Assembly (NCBI GenBank): GCA_002399445.1 | Contig: DHDR01000019.1 | Location: 36,953 to 100,952, forward strand | Length of the DNA: 64,000 bases | DNA from: Ruminococcaceae bacterium UBA4871 | GTDB lineage: Bacteria; Bacillota; Clostridia; Oscillospirales; Acutalibacteraceae | Direction of reading: 5' to 3' | Part shown: positions 41,529 through 49,559 of the stretch, piece by piece | How positions within the stretch are numbered: the first letter of the stretch is position 1 | Layout: each line of letters starts with the position of its first letter | Program-made: the position numbers and the translations under genes | The notes under the pieces: generated by a model | Seen by the model: the letters and a program-made list of their open reading frames with translations, nothing else | Database searches by the model: none | Told to the model about the DNA's origin: nothing

Positions 41529-42891
41529 GACTACAATCACTGAACAGCGTCAGAATCGAATGGGTGTACAAAAAATGTTACCTCTGGTTTTGAGTATGTC
41601 ATTGCCAACAATCTTTTCCATGCTGGTGCAAGCAATGTACAATATTGTTGACAGCTTTTTCGTTTCACGCATTAATGAAAGTGCTTTAACTGCTGTTTCA
41701 CTTGCATTTCCAATACAAAATTTACTGATAGCAGTCGGTATCGGAACAGGCATTGGTCTGAATTCTTTAATTTCCAGAAGATTAGGTGAAAAACGTTACA
41801 CAGAAGCAGATCAAGCTGCAGCACATGGGGTGCTGCTCAGTTTGTTAAACTATTTTATTTTTTTGTGCATTGGTTTATTCTTTACACATGTATTTGTCAG
41901 TGCATTTACAGAAGATCCGCAAATTGTTTCTTGGTCTGTGCAGTATCTTCAGATTGTCTGCATTTTTTCTTTTGGATTTTGCTTTGAAATTAACCTTGAA
42001 AAAGTAATTGGTGCAACTGGAAATATGGTCTATCCAATGTTGTTCCAAATTTCAGGTGCTGTGCTTAACATTGTCTTAGATCCGGTATTTATCTTTGCAC
42101 TGCATATGAAGGTAGCTGGTGCAGCGGTTGCCACTGTCATTGGTCAGTGTGTTTCCATGTTGCTTGCAATATATGTCATGAAATCGCGAAAAACAATAGA
42201 GGTACATATTTCTCTGCGAAATTTTCACTTTAGCTGGTCAATTATTAAAGATATCTATCAGGTTGGATTACCCTCGATTGTCATGAATGCAATTGGTTCA
42301 GTAATGATCGGCGCTTTAAATGCCATCCTCATTACTTTTCAACAAATAGGGAAAACAGCCGTTGCTTTCCTGGGTGTTTATTTTAAATTACAGTCTTTTG
42401 TATTTATGCCGATTTTCGGACTGAATCAAGGCATAATTCCGATAATGGGATATAATTATGGTGCACGAAAAAAAGACCGTCTCAACAGTGCATTACGAAT
42501 TGGAATTATTATTGCCGTTTCCATTATGTTTGTTGGTATGATTTTGTTCATGACAATTCCGAGTCAATTGCTTGGTATTTTTAATGCATCTGCTAATATG
42601 CTTGCACTTGGAATTCCCGCGCTTCGTACCATCAGCCTTTGTTTCATTCCAGCAGCATTTGGTATTCTTATTACTGCTGAGTTTACCGCAGTTGGCAAGG
42701 GCCTTTACAGCTTGATTGTCACACTGATGCGGCAATTATGTGTGCTGCTTCCAGCGGCAACAATTCTCGCAAAAGTGACTGGTCAGGTAAGTGCTGTGTG
42801 GTTTGCTTTCCCGATTGCAGAAGTTGTTTCGTTACTGACCAGTGTACTGCTGCATTGTCACCTGAAAAAAACGCTATTAAAAGACATGTAA
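41521..42891 (+). CDS. MATE family multidrug/cation efflux transporter
   Basis: The 456-residue protein has about twelve membrane spans in two homologous halves and MATE hallmarks (PTIFSMLVQAMYNIVDSFFV near residue 30, FGLNQGIIPIMGYNYGARK near residue 300). Such pumps export drugs or metabolites using a Na+ or H+ gradient. The exact substrate cannot be read from sequence. The ATG at 41521 is preferred to the in-frame GTG at 41506, which lies in the AAAGGTG ribosome binding site. It overlaps the glycosylase gene by 8 bases. Confidence 0.92.
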   Translation: MDETTITEQRQNRMGVQKMLPLVLSMSLPTIFSMLVQAMYNIVDSFFVSRINESALTAVSLAFPIQNLLIAVGIGTGIGLNSLISRRLGEKRYTEADQAAAHGVLLSLLNYFIFLCIGLFFTHVFVSAFTEDPQIVSWSVQYLQIVCIFSFGFCFEINLEKVIGATGNMVYPMLFQISGAVLNIVLDPVFIFALHMKVAGAAVATVIGQCVSMLLAIYVMKSRKTIEVHISLRNFHFSWSIIKDIYQVGLPSIVMNAIGSVMIGALNAILITFQQIGKTAVAFLGVYFKLQSFVFMPIFGLNQGIIPIMGYNYGARKKDRLNSALRIGIIIAVSIMFVGMILFMTIPSQLLGIFNASANMLALGIPALRTISLCFIPAAFGILITAEFTAVGKGLYSLIVTLMRQLCVLLPAATILAKVTGQVSAVWFAFPIAEVVSLLTSVLLHCHLKKTLLKDM

Positions 42892-42952
42892 TGAATGAAG
42901 CCTGACTTTACACACAGATCACAAGTGAACAGAGAGTTGTTTAATTAAAAAT

Positions 42953-43008
42953 ATCGTCCAACTTTTTGAGAGCAATCATTGGTTGGACGGTACTTTTTAT
43001 TTTTTTCT
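42953..43008 (+). terminator. Terminator after the MATE gene
   Basis: CGTCCAAC (42955-42962) pairs with GTTGGACG (42982-42989) over a large loop. T-rich runs follow to 43007. Confidence 0.7.
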
Positions 43009-43037
43009 AATCATATCAATGCTTGAGGTGATTTGTT

Positions 43038-43832
43038 GTGAAAGCATTCCGGGTAAATTTTTGGATGATTTTGACACTCATTGTTGCCTCTATAGGTTTT
43101 TTAATATTGATCTACATATCATCTTTTCATGCAGCGCAGTTGGCCACAGAGACAAAAACAGTTCAGCCGCTGGTTGTATTAGATGCTGGTCACGGCGGAG
43201 AAGACGGGGGAGCGGTCGGCCGTTCTCCCGTACCTGAAAAAGTGCTGAATCTTACAATTGCGCAAAAGTTGGAAAAGAAACTTACACAGTCCGGATGCAA
43301 AGTGGTCATGACTCGTAATTCCGATGTAATGCTTGGTGATCATTCACTCTCGACACTTCGAGAAAGGAAAGCATCTGATATTCATAAACGTTTTTCCATT
43401 TTGCAGGCAAATCCAGGGTGTACCTTTGTCAGTATCCATCAAAATCACTTTTCTAATGGAATATACAGTGGGGCACAGGTCTTCTACTCCAAAAATAATC
43501 CCCAAAGTTCCGTTCTAGCGGAACAGATTCGGAAATCAATTGTATCGCAGGTGCAGCACGAAAATAAGCGAAAAAATAAAGCTGCCACAAGTTCAATCTA
43601 TCTTCTTGCCCATGCAAAAGATCCGGCAGTTCTAGTGGAATGCGGTTTTTTATCAAACGATTCTGAAGCACAGTTGCTGAATAATAGTCAGTATCAACAA
43701 AAGATGGCAGACGCAATTGCATCTGGAATTCTGCAGTATTTGCAAAGTAAAAATGAGCACACCGCTTCTGTTCCCAATGGGGACTTGTATTCCTCAGACT
43801 CTTCCGGTATAATAAGTAAAAAAGCAGGTTAG
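43038..43832 (+). CDS. cwlD: N-acetylmuramoyl-L-alanine amidase CwlD (spore cortex)
   Basis: CwlD removes peptide side chains from muramic acid so that muramic-delta-lactam can form in spore cortex. The 264-residue protein has an N-terminal signal anchor (residues 8-29) and an Amidase_3 domain with zinc ligands in DAGHGGEDGGA near residue 49 and SIHQNHF near residue 134, plus catalytic Glu in LVECGFLSN. The start is a GTG at 43038, 7 bases after GAGGTG. CwlD is the best match because of size and spore context; another SpoIID-independent amidase is possible. Confidence 0.88.
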   Translation: MKAFRVNFWMILTLIVASIGFLILIYISSFHAAQLATETKTVQPLVVLDAGHGGEDGGAVGRSPVPEKVLNLTIAQKLEKKLTQSGCKVVMTRNSDVMLGDHSLSTLRERKASDIHKRFSILQANPGCTFVSIHQNHFSNGIYSGAQVFYSKNNPQSSVLAEQIRKSIVSQVQHENKRKNKAATSSIYLLAHAKDPAVLVECGFLSNDSEAQLLNNSQYQQKMADAIASGILQYLQSKNEHTASVPNGDLYSSDSSGIISKKAG

Positions 43833-43860
43833 TTTACTTTCATGAATTGAATATAGAATA

Positions 43861-43892
43861 AATAGGCTGCCAATTTTGGGCAACCTATTTTT
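43861..43892 (+). terminator. Terminator after cwlD
   Basis: AATAGG (43861-43866) pairs with CCTATT (43884-43889), with an inner TGCC/GGCA stem and one mismatch, then T residues. Confidence 0.7.
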
Positions 43893-43909
43893 GATTGGAA
43901 GAATATAAA

Positions 43910-45289
43910 ATGGGAAAAATCAAAAGTGTTTTTGTGTGTTCAGAGTGCGGATATGAATCTGCAAAGTGGTACGGGAAATGTCCTGGGTGCGGAGCATGGA
44001 ATACAATGACTGAAGAGTTACAGGAACCGGAATCACTGTACTCTGCAGGGAAAGATACTCGGCATCATGGAATGTCCAGTGATTCACAGGTAACACCAAT
44101 TTGCGAAATCAGTCTTGCCGAAGAACCGCGTTATAAAACAGGCATATCAGAGTTGGACCGTGTATCAGGTGGCGGCATTGTCAAAGGTTCCTTAACTTTA
44201 ATAAGTGGTGAACCGGGTATCGGGAAATCGACAATTCTGCTGCAGATTTGTGAGTATTTGGGAAATTCCCTAAAGATTTTGTACGTTTCAGGAGAAGAAT
44301 CTAGTCGGCAAATCAAGCTTCGTGCAGATCGGCTGCACGTAAATTCAGAAAATCTATATATTTTAGCGGAAACCAACGTACTGCGTATACTTGAACTTGT
44401 GCGCGCAGAAAAACCAGACTTACTAATGATTGATTCTATTCAGACAATGAACGATACAGAATTGAGTTCTACTCCCGGCAGTGTTGCGCAAGTACGCGAA
44501 TGTACAAATGTAATTATGCACACGGTGAAAGAACTTGATATTGCGGCAATTCTGGTAGGTCACGTAAACAAGGACGGTGCAATTGCCGGACCAAAAGTTC
44601 TCGAACATATTGTTGATGCAGTTTTATATTTTGAAGGTGACCGTCAAATGAGTTATCGGATTTTGCGCGCCGCAAAAAACCGCTATGGTTCTACCAATGA
44701 AATTGGTGTATTTGAAATGCGGGAAGATGGCTTGCATCAAGTGAAAAATCCATCTGCATCCATGTTGACCGGACGGCCGCAAAATGTTTCTGGAACCTGT
44801 GTAACCTGCGTAATGGAAGGAAGTCGGCCAATTTTAGCAGAAATCCAAGCATTGGCAACCACATCTGGCTTTGGGAATCCGCGTCGGATGGCCACTGGCT
44901 TTGACTATAATCGCATGAACTTGCTTTTGGCCGTGTTGGAAAAACGCGCGGGTTACTATTTTTCTAATTTGGATGCTTATATTAATGTAGTGGGAGGACT
45001 TCGGTTGGATGAACCAGCGTCAGATTTGGCAGTTGCGATGGCACTGGTTTCCAGTCTGAAAGATATTTCTTTAGCAGATGATGCCATTACTTTTGGGGAA
45101 GTGGGGTTGACAGGAGAAATCCGTTCTGTTATGCATGTAGAAGAAAGAGTCCATGAAGCAGAGCGGATGGGTTTCCGAAAATGTGTACTTCCATGGTACA
45201 ACTTGAAACAAATTAACTCAGCGCGAACCAGCATGCAATTAATTGGAGTTAAAACTGTGAAGGAGGCGTTTGCTGCTTTGCAGGCGTAG
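43910..45289 (+). CDS. radA: DNA repair protein RadA (Sms)
   Basis: RadA is a RecA-like branch-migration helicase. The 459-residue protein has a zinc finger CSECGYESAKWYGKCPGCGAW (spacing CxxC-x9-CxxC), Walker A GEPGIGKSTILLQ near residue 100, the RadA motif KNRYGS near residue 256, and a Lon-protease-like C-terminal domain without catalytic residues. The ATG at 43910 is preferred to the TTG at 43895 because GGAAG lies before it. Its 3' end overlaps the convergent Cys-rich gene by 41 bases. Confidence 0.96.
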   Translation: MGKIKSVFVCSECGYESAKWYGKCPGCGAWNTMTEELQEPESLYSAGKDTRHHGMSSDSQVTPICEISLAEEPRYKTGISELDRVSGGGIVKGSLTLISGEPGIGKSTILLQICEYLGNSLKILYVSGEESSRQIKLRADRLHVNSENLYILAETNVLRILELVRAEKPDLLMIDSIQTMNDTELSSTPGSVAQVRECTNVIMHTVKELDIAAILVGHVNKDGAIAGPKVLEHIVDAVLYFEGDRQMSYRILRAAKNRYGSTNEIGVFEMREDGLHQVKNPSASMLTGRPQNVSGTCVTCVMEGSRPILAEIQALATTSGFGNPRRMATGFDYNRMNLLLAVLEKRAGYYFSNLDAYINVVGGLRLDEPASDLAVAMALVSSLKDISLADDAITFGEVGLTGEIRSVMHVEERVHEAERMGFRKCVLPWYNLKQINSARTSMQLIGVKTVKEAFAALQA

Positions 45290-45443
45290 CAACAGTATCT
45301 CCGGCTTCGTAATCATTACGAGAAAGCATTTGAATGCAACGGACACAACCGTTTGGTTCATAATGGGCAATAGCTGAAGGGGGCTCTATCGTACAGTAAC
45401 CATCCTTTTGATATTTGCAGTCCTGATCACAACGTACAATCAT
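45249..45443 (-). CDS. Small cysteine-rich protein, unknown function
   Basis: The 64-residue protein starts MIVRCDQDCKYQKDGYCTI and has five Cys (about positions 5, 9, 17, 33, 36) arranged CxxxC-x7-C and CxxC, a probable metal site. The last 25 residues are hydrophilic and low in conservation signals. GAGAGGTG lies 7 bases before the ATG on the minus strand. It resembles DUF1540-like clostridial miniproteins; the role is unknown. Its end overlaps the end of radA. Confidence 0.72.
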   Translation of the reverse strand: MIVRCDQDCKYQKDGYCTIEPPSAIAHYEPNGCVRCIQMLSRNDYEAGDTVATPAKQQTPPSQF

Positions 45444-45528
45444 GATAATTCACCTCTCATAAAGTATGGATGGAATTTTCATTTTTATTCGACAGCGGTA
45501 TGGCAGATAACTGATAACTTATCAATAA

Positions 45529-45559
45529 ATATATAAAAAATATATAAACAATATATAAA
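45529..45559 (+). repeat. Three tandem ATATATAAA units with an 11-bp period
   Basis: ATATATAAA recurs at 45529-45537, 45540-45548 and 45551-45559, each start 11 bases from the last. A TGATAA-C-TTATCA palindrome lies just before (45512-45524). The stretch is upstream of the DUF6873-like gene. Confidence 0.7.
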
Positions 45560-45615
45560 CTTAGATATTAGATATAGAGAACAAGAAAGAAGGAAAGGAA
45601 GTAGGGGGAGTCATG

Positions 45616-46365
45616 ATGAGGCAATGGGTAGAGTCACCGAATCTTCCAAAGCACCCTGTAACGGCAGTAGCAGTTTCCAGTCAAGCGCACGATGTGATTG
45701 CTGCATTGGAGCAGATGAAGATTCGTGTGCTGCGTGTACCAATTGCAAAGCAGTTTGCTGAACCGGTAGCCTCACATGCCGATATGCAATGTCATTTAAC
45801 AGGCCATAACAGAGGAATTTGTGCTAATACACAGTTGCAAGATATATTTTGCAAACAATATGGTGGTGATTTTTGTCGAACAAGCATTGGCGACTTTTTA
45901 AGTTATCCCAAGGATTGCAGTCTTAATGCAGCTCGGGTTGGTCCGTTCATTTTTGCAAATCCCAAGTGTGTATGTAGTGAATTAAAAAACTCCATTCATC
46001 AGCTCGGTCTAACTTTTGTTCCAGTCCATCAGGGATATACAAAATGCAGCATGGCAGTCGTCAAAAAAAATGCAATTATGACTGCAGATGCCGGTATTGC
46101 GGCTGCAGCTCGAAAAGTGGGTTTTGATGTGTTACTTCTGCAGCCTGGACATGTTGTATTAAGTGGGTACTCTTATGGATTCATTGGAGGCACTTGTGGT
46201 AAGTTATCTTCAGATGTTTTGGCATTTGCAGGGTCAGTTAAAATGCATCCGCAAGCTGCCGAAATTTTTAAATTTTTAAAAAAGCACAATGTCAAAGCAT
46301 TTTCTTTATGCGAAGGACCACTTCAGGATATCGGAGGAATTTTGCCATTGATAGAGAATAAATAA
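45616..46365 (+). CDS. DUF6873-like protein, possible GME-fold enzyme
   Basis: The 249-residue protein is soluble with no signal peptide. Visible conserved-looking blocks are SHADMQCHL near residue 54, GYTKCSMAVV near residue 142, IMTADAGIAAAAR and GFIGGTCGKLSSD near residue 190. These fit the DUF6873 family, described as having the fold of guanidino-group-modifying enzymes, in which Asp, His and a late Cys are catalytic; C194 region Cys in GGTCGK is a candidate. The ATG at 45616 is better spaced from GGGGGAG than the one at 45613. Substrate unknown. Confidence 0.65.
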   Translation: MRQWVESPNLPKHPVTAVAVSSQAHDVIAALEQMKIRVLRVPIAKQFAEPVASHADMQCHLTGHNRGICANTQLQDIFCKQYGGDFCRTSIGDFLSYPKDCSLNAARVGPFIFANPKCVCSELKNSIHQLGLTFVPVHQGYTKCSMAVVKKNAIMTADAGIAAAARKVGFDVLLLQPGHVVLSGYSYGFIGGTCGKLSSDVLAFAGSVKMHPQAAEIFKFLKKHNVKAFSLCEGPLQDIGGILPLIENK

Positions 46366-46382
46366 AATAGGGTCAAAACAGC

Positions 46383-46411
46383 TTGACATGGCTAAAGAAA
46401 AAATGTAATAT
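46383..46411 (+). promoter_or_regulatory. Promoter of the plus-strand tyrosine recombinase
   Basis: TTGACA (46383-46388), a 17-base spacer and TAATAT (46406-46411). The predicted start falls inside the palindrome that begins two bases later. Confidence 0.7.
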
Positions 46412-46412
46412 A

Positions 46413-46444
46413 TAATTATACAAAATGAACATTTTGTATAATTA
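46413..46444 (+). promoter_or_regulatory. Perfect 32-bp palindrome over the transcription start: operator or recombination site
   Basis: TAATTATACAAAATG (46413-46427) and its exact reverse complement (46430-46444) flank an AA centre. The element abuts the -10 box and ends at the AAGGGAGGG ribosome binding site, a placement expected of a repressor operator. It could also be a Xer-type core site or fold as a leader hairpin; there is no T-run, so it is not a terminator. Confidence 0.75.
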
Positions 46445-46462
46445 AGGGAGGGCTTATCACTT

Positions 46463-47473
46463 ATGAAACAGAAATATATGGATGAAGCTCCAGAAATTAT
46501 CCGGCAGTTTATTGGGTACTTGCAGACGATTAAAGGAAAGTCGCCTAAAACTGTCGAAGAATATTATTTAGACTTACGTACTTTTTTTCGGTATTTGAAG
46601 CAGCGCAAAGACCCAAAACTAGCCGATAAGCCCTTAAGTGAGATCTCTATTTCTGACGTTAATCTGGATTTGATCAAGTCCGTTACCTTAACACAAGTAT
46701 ATGAATATATGAATTACCTGACGGAAGTGCGTAAAAACGGTCCTTCTGCACGTTCCAGAAAGTGTTGCAGTCTGAGAGCTTTTTTTAATTTTTTGACCAA
46801 TAAGCTGCATTTGCTGGAGCAAAATCCAATTCGTGAATTGGAATCCCCTAAAATTAAAAAAAGCTTACCTAAGTATTTGACATTAGATCAAAGTATCAAT
46901 TTGCTGAAACAAGTAGACGGTCCCTATAAAGAGCGTGATTACTGTATTTTAATGTTGTTTCTCAACTGTGGAATGCGATTATCAGAACTTGTTTCTATTA
47001 ATATCAATGATATTCGCCGTGGCACAAATACCTTACGTTTAATTGGAAAAGGAAATAAAGAACGTGTTATTTATCTAAATAAAGCTTGCTTATATGCGAT
47101 TGATAATTACCTAAAGGTCCGCCCGAAAGATCACCTAAAAGATAGATATGCGCTATTTATCAGTAAGCAGCACAAACGCATCAGTCCTAAAACTGTTCAG
47201 CATTTAGTTAAAAAATATCTTGCTGATATCGATTTAGACGGAACCGGTTACAGTGTCCATAAGCTTCGGCATACAGCAGCAACGCTTATGTACCAACAAG
47301 GGAATGTTGATATTCGAGTTTTGAAAGAAATTCTTGGACATGAGAACCTTGGTACAACGGAAATCTATACGCATCTTTCAAACTCTCAAATGGAAAAGGC
47401 TGCAGATGCCAATCCGCTTTCACATATGCTTTTACATCCTACTAATCAGAAGGATAACAAAGCCCAAAAATAG
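46463..47473 (+). CDS. Tyrosine recombinase (XerC-like)
   Basis: The 336-residue protein has an N-terminal SAM-like DNA-binding domain (about 10-110) and a C-terminal catalytic domain with Arg in CGMRLSELV near 172, HKLRHTAATL near 267, LGHENLGTTEIYTHL near 292 with the nucleophile Tyr near 302. All catalytic residues are present. It is about 40 residues longer than the XerD homologue encoded at 48650-49543 and looks more AT-rich. It may be the XerC partner, a single-recombinase system, or a recombinase for a local site. Palindrome and half-site flank it. Confidence 0.88.
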   Translation: MKQKYMDEAPEIIRQFIGYLQTIKGKSPKTVEEYYLDLRTFFRYLKQRKDPKLADKPLSEISISDVNLDLIKSVTLTQVYEYMNYLTEVRKNGPSARSRKCCSLRAFFNFLTNKLHLLEQNPIRELESPKIKKSLPKYLTLDQSINLLKQVDGPYKERDYCILMLFLNCGMRLSELVSININDIRRGTNTLRLIGKGNKERVIYLNKACLYAIDNYLKVRPKDHLKDRYALFISKQHKRISPKTVQHLVKKYLADIDLDGTGYSVHKLRHTAATLMYQQGNVDIRVLKEILGHENLGTTEIYTHLSNSQMEKAADANPLSHMLLHPTNQKDNKAQK

Positions 47474-47478
47474 CATTC

Positions 47479-47492
47479 TAATTATACAAAAT
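47479..47492 (+). repeat. Direct repeat of the palindrome half-site
   Basis: TAATTATACAAAAT (14 bases) is identical to 46413-46426 and begins 5 bases after the recombinase stop codon, so copies bracket the gene 1,066 bases apart in the same orientation. Confidence 0.8.
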
Positions 47493-47593
47493 ATTTTCAA
47501 GCTTTATCTTTATACTATATTAATTAATATAATATATAACATATATAATATTCTATAATATTCGTTTTTTGATCTTTCAAAAAAGTTGGTACT

Positions 47594-47633
47594 AAAAAAG
47601 ATCTTCTACATTCTTTTGTAGAAGATCTTTTTT
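47594..47633. terminator. Bidirectional terminator between recombinase and DUF624 gene
   Basis: AAAAAAGATCTTCTACA (47594-47610) pairs perfectly with 47617-47633 around a six-base loop, with A-run on one side and T-run on the other. The AT-rich stretch 47493-47593 holds nothing else recognisable. Confidence 0.88.
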
Positions 47634-47675
47634 ATCAAATTTATTTTTAAATAATAACATCAAATAATATCAATG

Positions 47676-48548
47676 CTATTCTTCATCATCATCCTCTTCA
47701 TCATCATCGTCCACGAAATCTTTTTCTGATTTTATGTACTCTCCCCTTTCAGCAGCTTCTTTTTTCAAAACTGGCTGAATCATCAGGCGGTCAATCGTAG
47801 GATAGGCTAGCGAATTTATAGTATAAGACCAAAAACTCCAAATCAAAAATACAGCCAGCAAAATTGCAACCATCAGCAACAAAGGCATATACTGGCCTGC
47901 CCATACTAAAAAGTAAAGAAAAAGGACCAGAAACCCAGAAATAAGGAATCCAATCAAGTTCCAACCCAAGGCAGCAATTGAAAAAATTCCGGCATTTTTG
48001 TATATTTGACGAAGTTTCATATCAAAGGTTACAATTTGAAGAGGAATATAGAATTGCATGGCTGTAAAAATAAAAAGGATCATTAAACTAACAGCAGAGG
48101 CAAATACCAAAAATGCAGTTCCGATTTTTGCCTGATTTCGCAAATAAAAAGAAATAGAAATCCCAAGGATCTCATATACCACATAACAAACCAAACCATT
48201 TGCAAGAAACTGTTTCCAGTTCTCTTTCAGTTTTGCAATAAAATCATGCAGAATAAAAACATGCTCTTCACGGATAAAATTTCGCGTCTCATATGTCAAC
48301 CCTGCCAAAAACGGAGAAAGTGCAATCAAAGGGAGTCCTGCCAAAATGGCATTGTTTGTTTTGACAGCAATTACGATACATGCAATAAAAAGCAAACTTG
48401 CGGGAATTGCAAACAGCAAGTTCAATTTGCTCAAATCCCAGAAATGCCGACCATAAATTTTCCAATAATGAATAAAGCGGTTATCATGTGGCTCATCTTT
48501 AGAAACCCCAGGACCAGGACGGTCAAAATTTGAACTGAAAAGACCCAT
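47676..48548 (-). CDS. DUF624 (YesL-like) membrane protein with acidic tail
   Basis: The 290-residue protein begins MGLFSSNFDRPGPGVSKDEP, a characteristic N-terminus of clostridial DUF624 proteins, followed by about five or six membrane spans (about 45-265). It ends in a striking acidic tail, DFVDDDDEEDDDEE. YesL-like proteins often accompany carbohydrate ABC transporters, but none is nearby. The ATG at 48548 is preferred to an in-frame TTG at 48578; AAAGGA lies upstream at a longer than usual distance. Function unknown. Confidence 0.78.
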   Translation of the reverse strand: MGLFSSNFDRPGPGVSKDEPHDNRFIHYWKIYGRHFWDLSKLNLLFAIPASLLFIACIVIAVKTNNAILAGLPLIALSPFLAGLTYETRNFIREEHVFILHDFIAKLKENWKQFLANGLVCYVVYEILGISISFYLRNQAKIGTAFLVFASAVSLMILFIFTAMQFYIPLQIVTFDMKLRQIYKNAGIFSIAALGWNLIGFLISGFLVLFLYFLVWAGQYMPLLLMVAILLAVFLIWSFWSYTINSLAYPTIDRLMIQPVLKKEAAERGEYIKSEKDFVDDDDEEDDDEE

Positions 48549-48649
48549 TATTTCAGCTATCCTTTCTTCTTTTAACAAAAAATAATAATATATTCATCAT
48601 ACACCAAACAAGCATTTTACGCAATCATTTTATCTAATTCTTTATCTAA

Positions 48650-49543
48650 TTATCCGAGTTTTGCCCTGGGGTGGCAATGCTTATAAACCTCTTTTACATG
48701 ATCATTTAAAAAGTGAAGATACACCTGTGTGGATGAAATATCTGCATGACCAAGCATATGCTGAAGATCCTTCAGGTCAGCGCCGTTTTCAAGCAAATGG
48801 AGTGCAAAAGAATGGCGCAGTGTATGAGGTGTAATTTCCTTCGTAATGCCAGCTAGTTCTGTATATCCTTTTATAATTTTCCAAAAGCCCTGACGCGTAA
48901 GCCGATGTCCATTAAGATTTGTAAATAAAGCGTGGTTTTCTTCTGGTTCTACAATGATACGGCGTACACGATAAATATAATCTGAAACGGCAGTAACTGC
49001 TTCTGGATAAATTGGGATTGACCTCTCCCCTCTCTCATTATGGCAGGAGAGGATTGCTGTGTGCAGGTTGATATCTTCCACATCTAAATTTACCAGTTCA
49101 GTAACGCGGATTCCAGTAGCATACAGTAACTCAAGCATTGCTTTATCACGACAGCCTTTGGGCTGTTTAATATCTGGTTGAGCAAGTAACAATTCAATTT
49201 CGCTGCCACTAAGAATTTCCGGAAGTTTTTGTGGCCCTTTTTTTAATTTAACTCCCTTCGCCGGATTACTGGTTGCTTCTCCATTAAGAATTAAAAACTG
49301 ATAAAAGCAACGAATTGAAGCTGTATGCCTTGTAATCGTAGCCGTCGATTTTCGTTGTTTGCGCAGATGCGCTACATATTCTTCAATCGTTTCCATTGTT
49401 GCAAATGCCGGTGACTGAATATGTTTGGTTTGTAGAAAATGCAAATAATCGACTGTGTCGCGAAGATAAGAATCGAATGTATTGGGAGATACCCGTTTGA
49501 CATCTGAAAGATATGTGCCAAACTCAGAACAGTAATCTTTCAT
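48650..49543 (-). CDS. xerD: Site-specific tyrosine recombinase XerD
   Basis: XerD with XerC resolves chromosome dimers at dif. The 297-residue protein has catalytic Arg in TGIRVTELVNL, HTLRHSFALHLLENGADL, and LGHADISSTQVYLHF with the nucleophile Tyr. Size and motifs are canonical. It lies directly after spoIIM (16 bases), the pairing also seen around spoIIM-fur-xerD in Bacillus, although fur is absent here. Confidence 0.92.
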   Translation of the reverse strand: MKDYCSEFGTYLSDVKRVSPNTFDSYLRDTVDYLHFLQTKHIQSPAFATMETIEEYVAHLRKQRKSTATITRHTASIRCFYQFLILNGEATSNPAKGVKLKKGPQKLPEILSGSEIELLLAQPDIKQPKGCRDKAMLELLYATGIRVTELVNLDVEDINLHTAILSCHNERGERSIPIYPEAVTAVSDYIYRVRRIIVEPEENHALFTNLNGHRLTRQGFWKIIKGYTELAGITKEITPHTLRHSFALHLLENGADLKDLQHMLGHADISSTQVYLHFLNDHVKEVYKHCHPRAKLG

Positions 49544-49559
49544 AATTTCTCCTTCCTTT

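Noticed and set aside
45444..47675. An integrated mobile element around the plus-strand recombinase
   Set aside because: There is a recombinase and short direct repeats, but no tRNA attachment site, excisionase, mobilisation or replication gene, so only the repeats are reported as findings.
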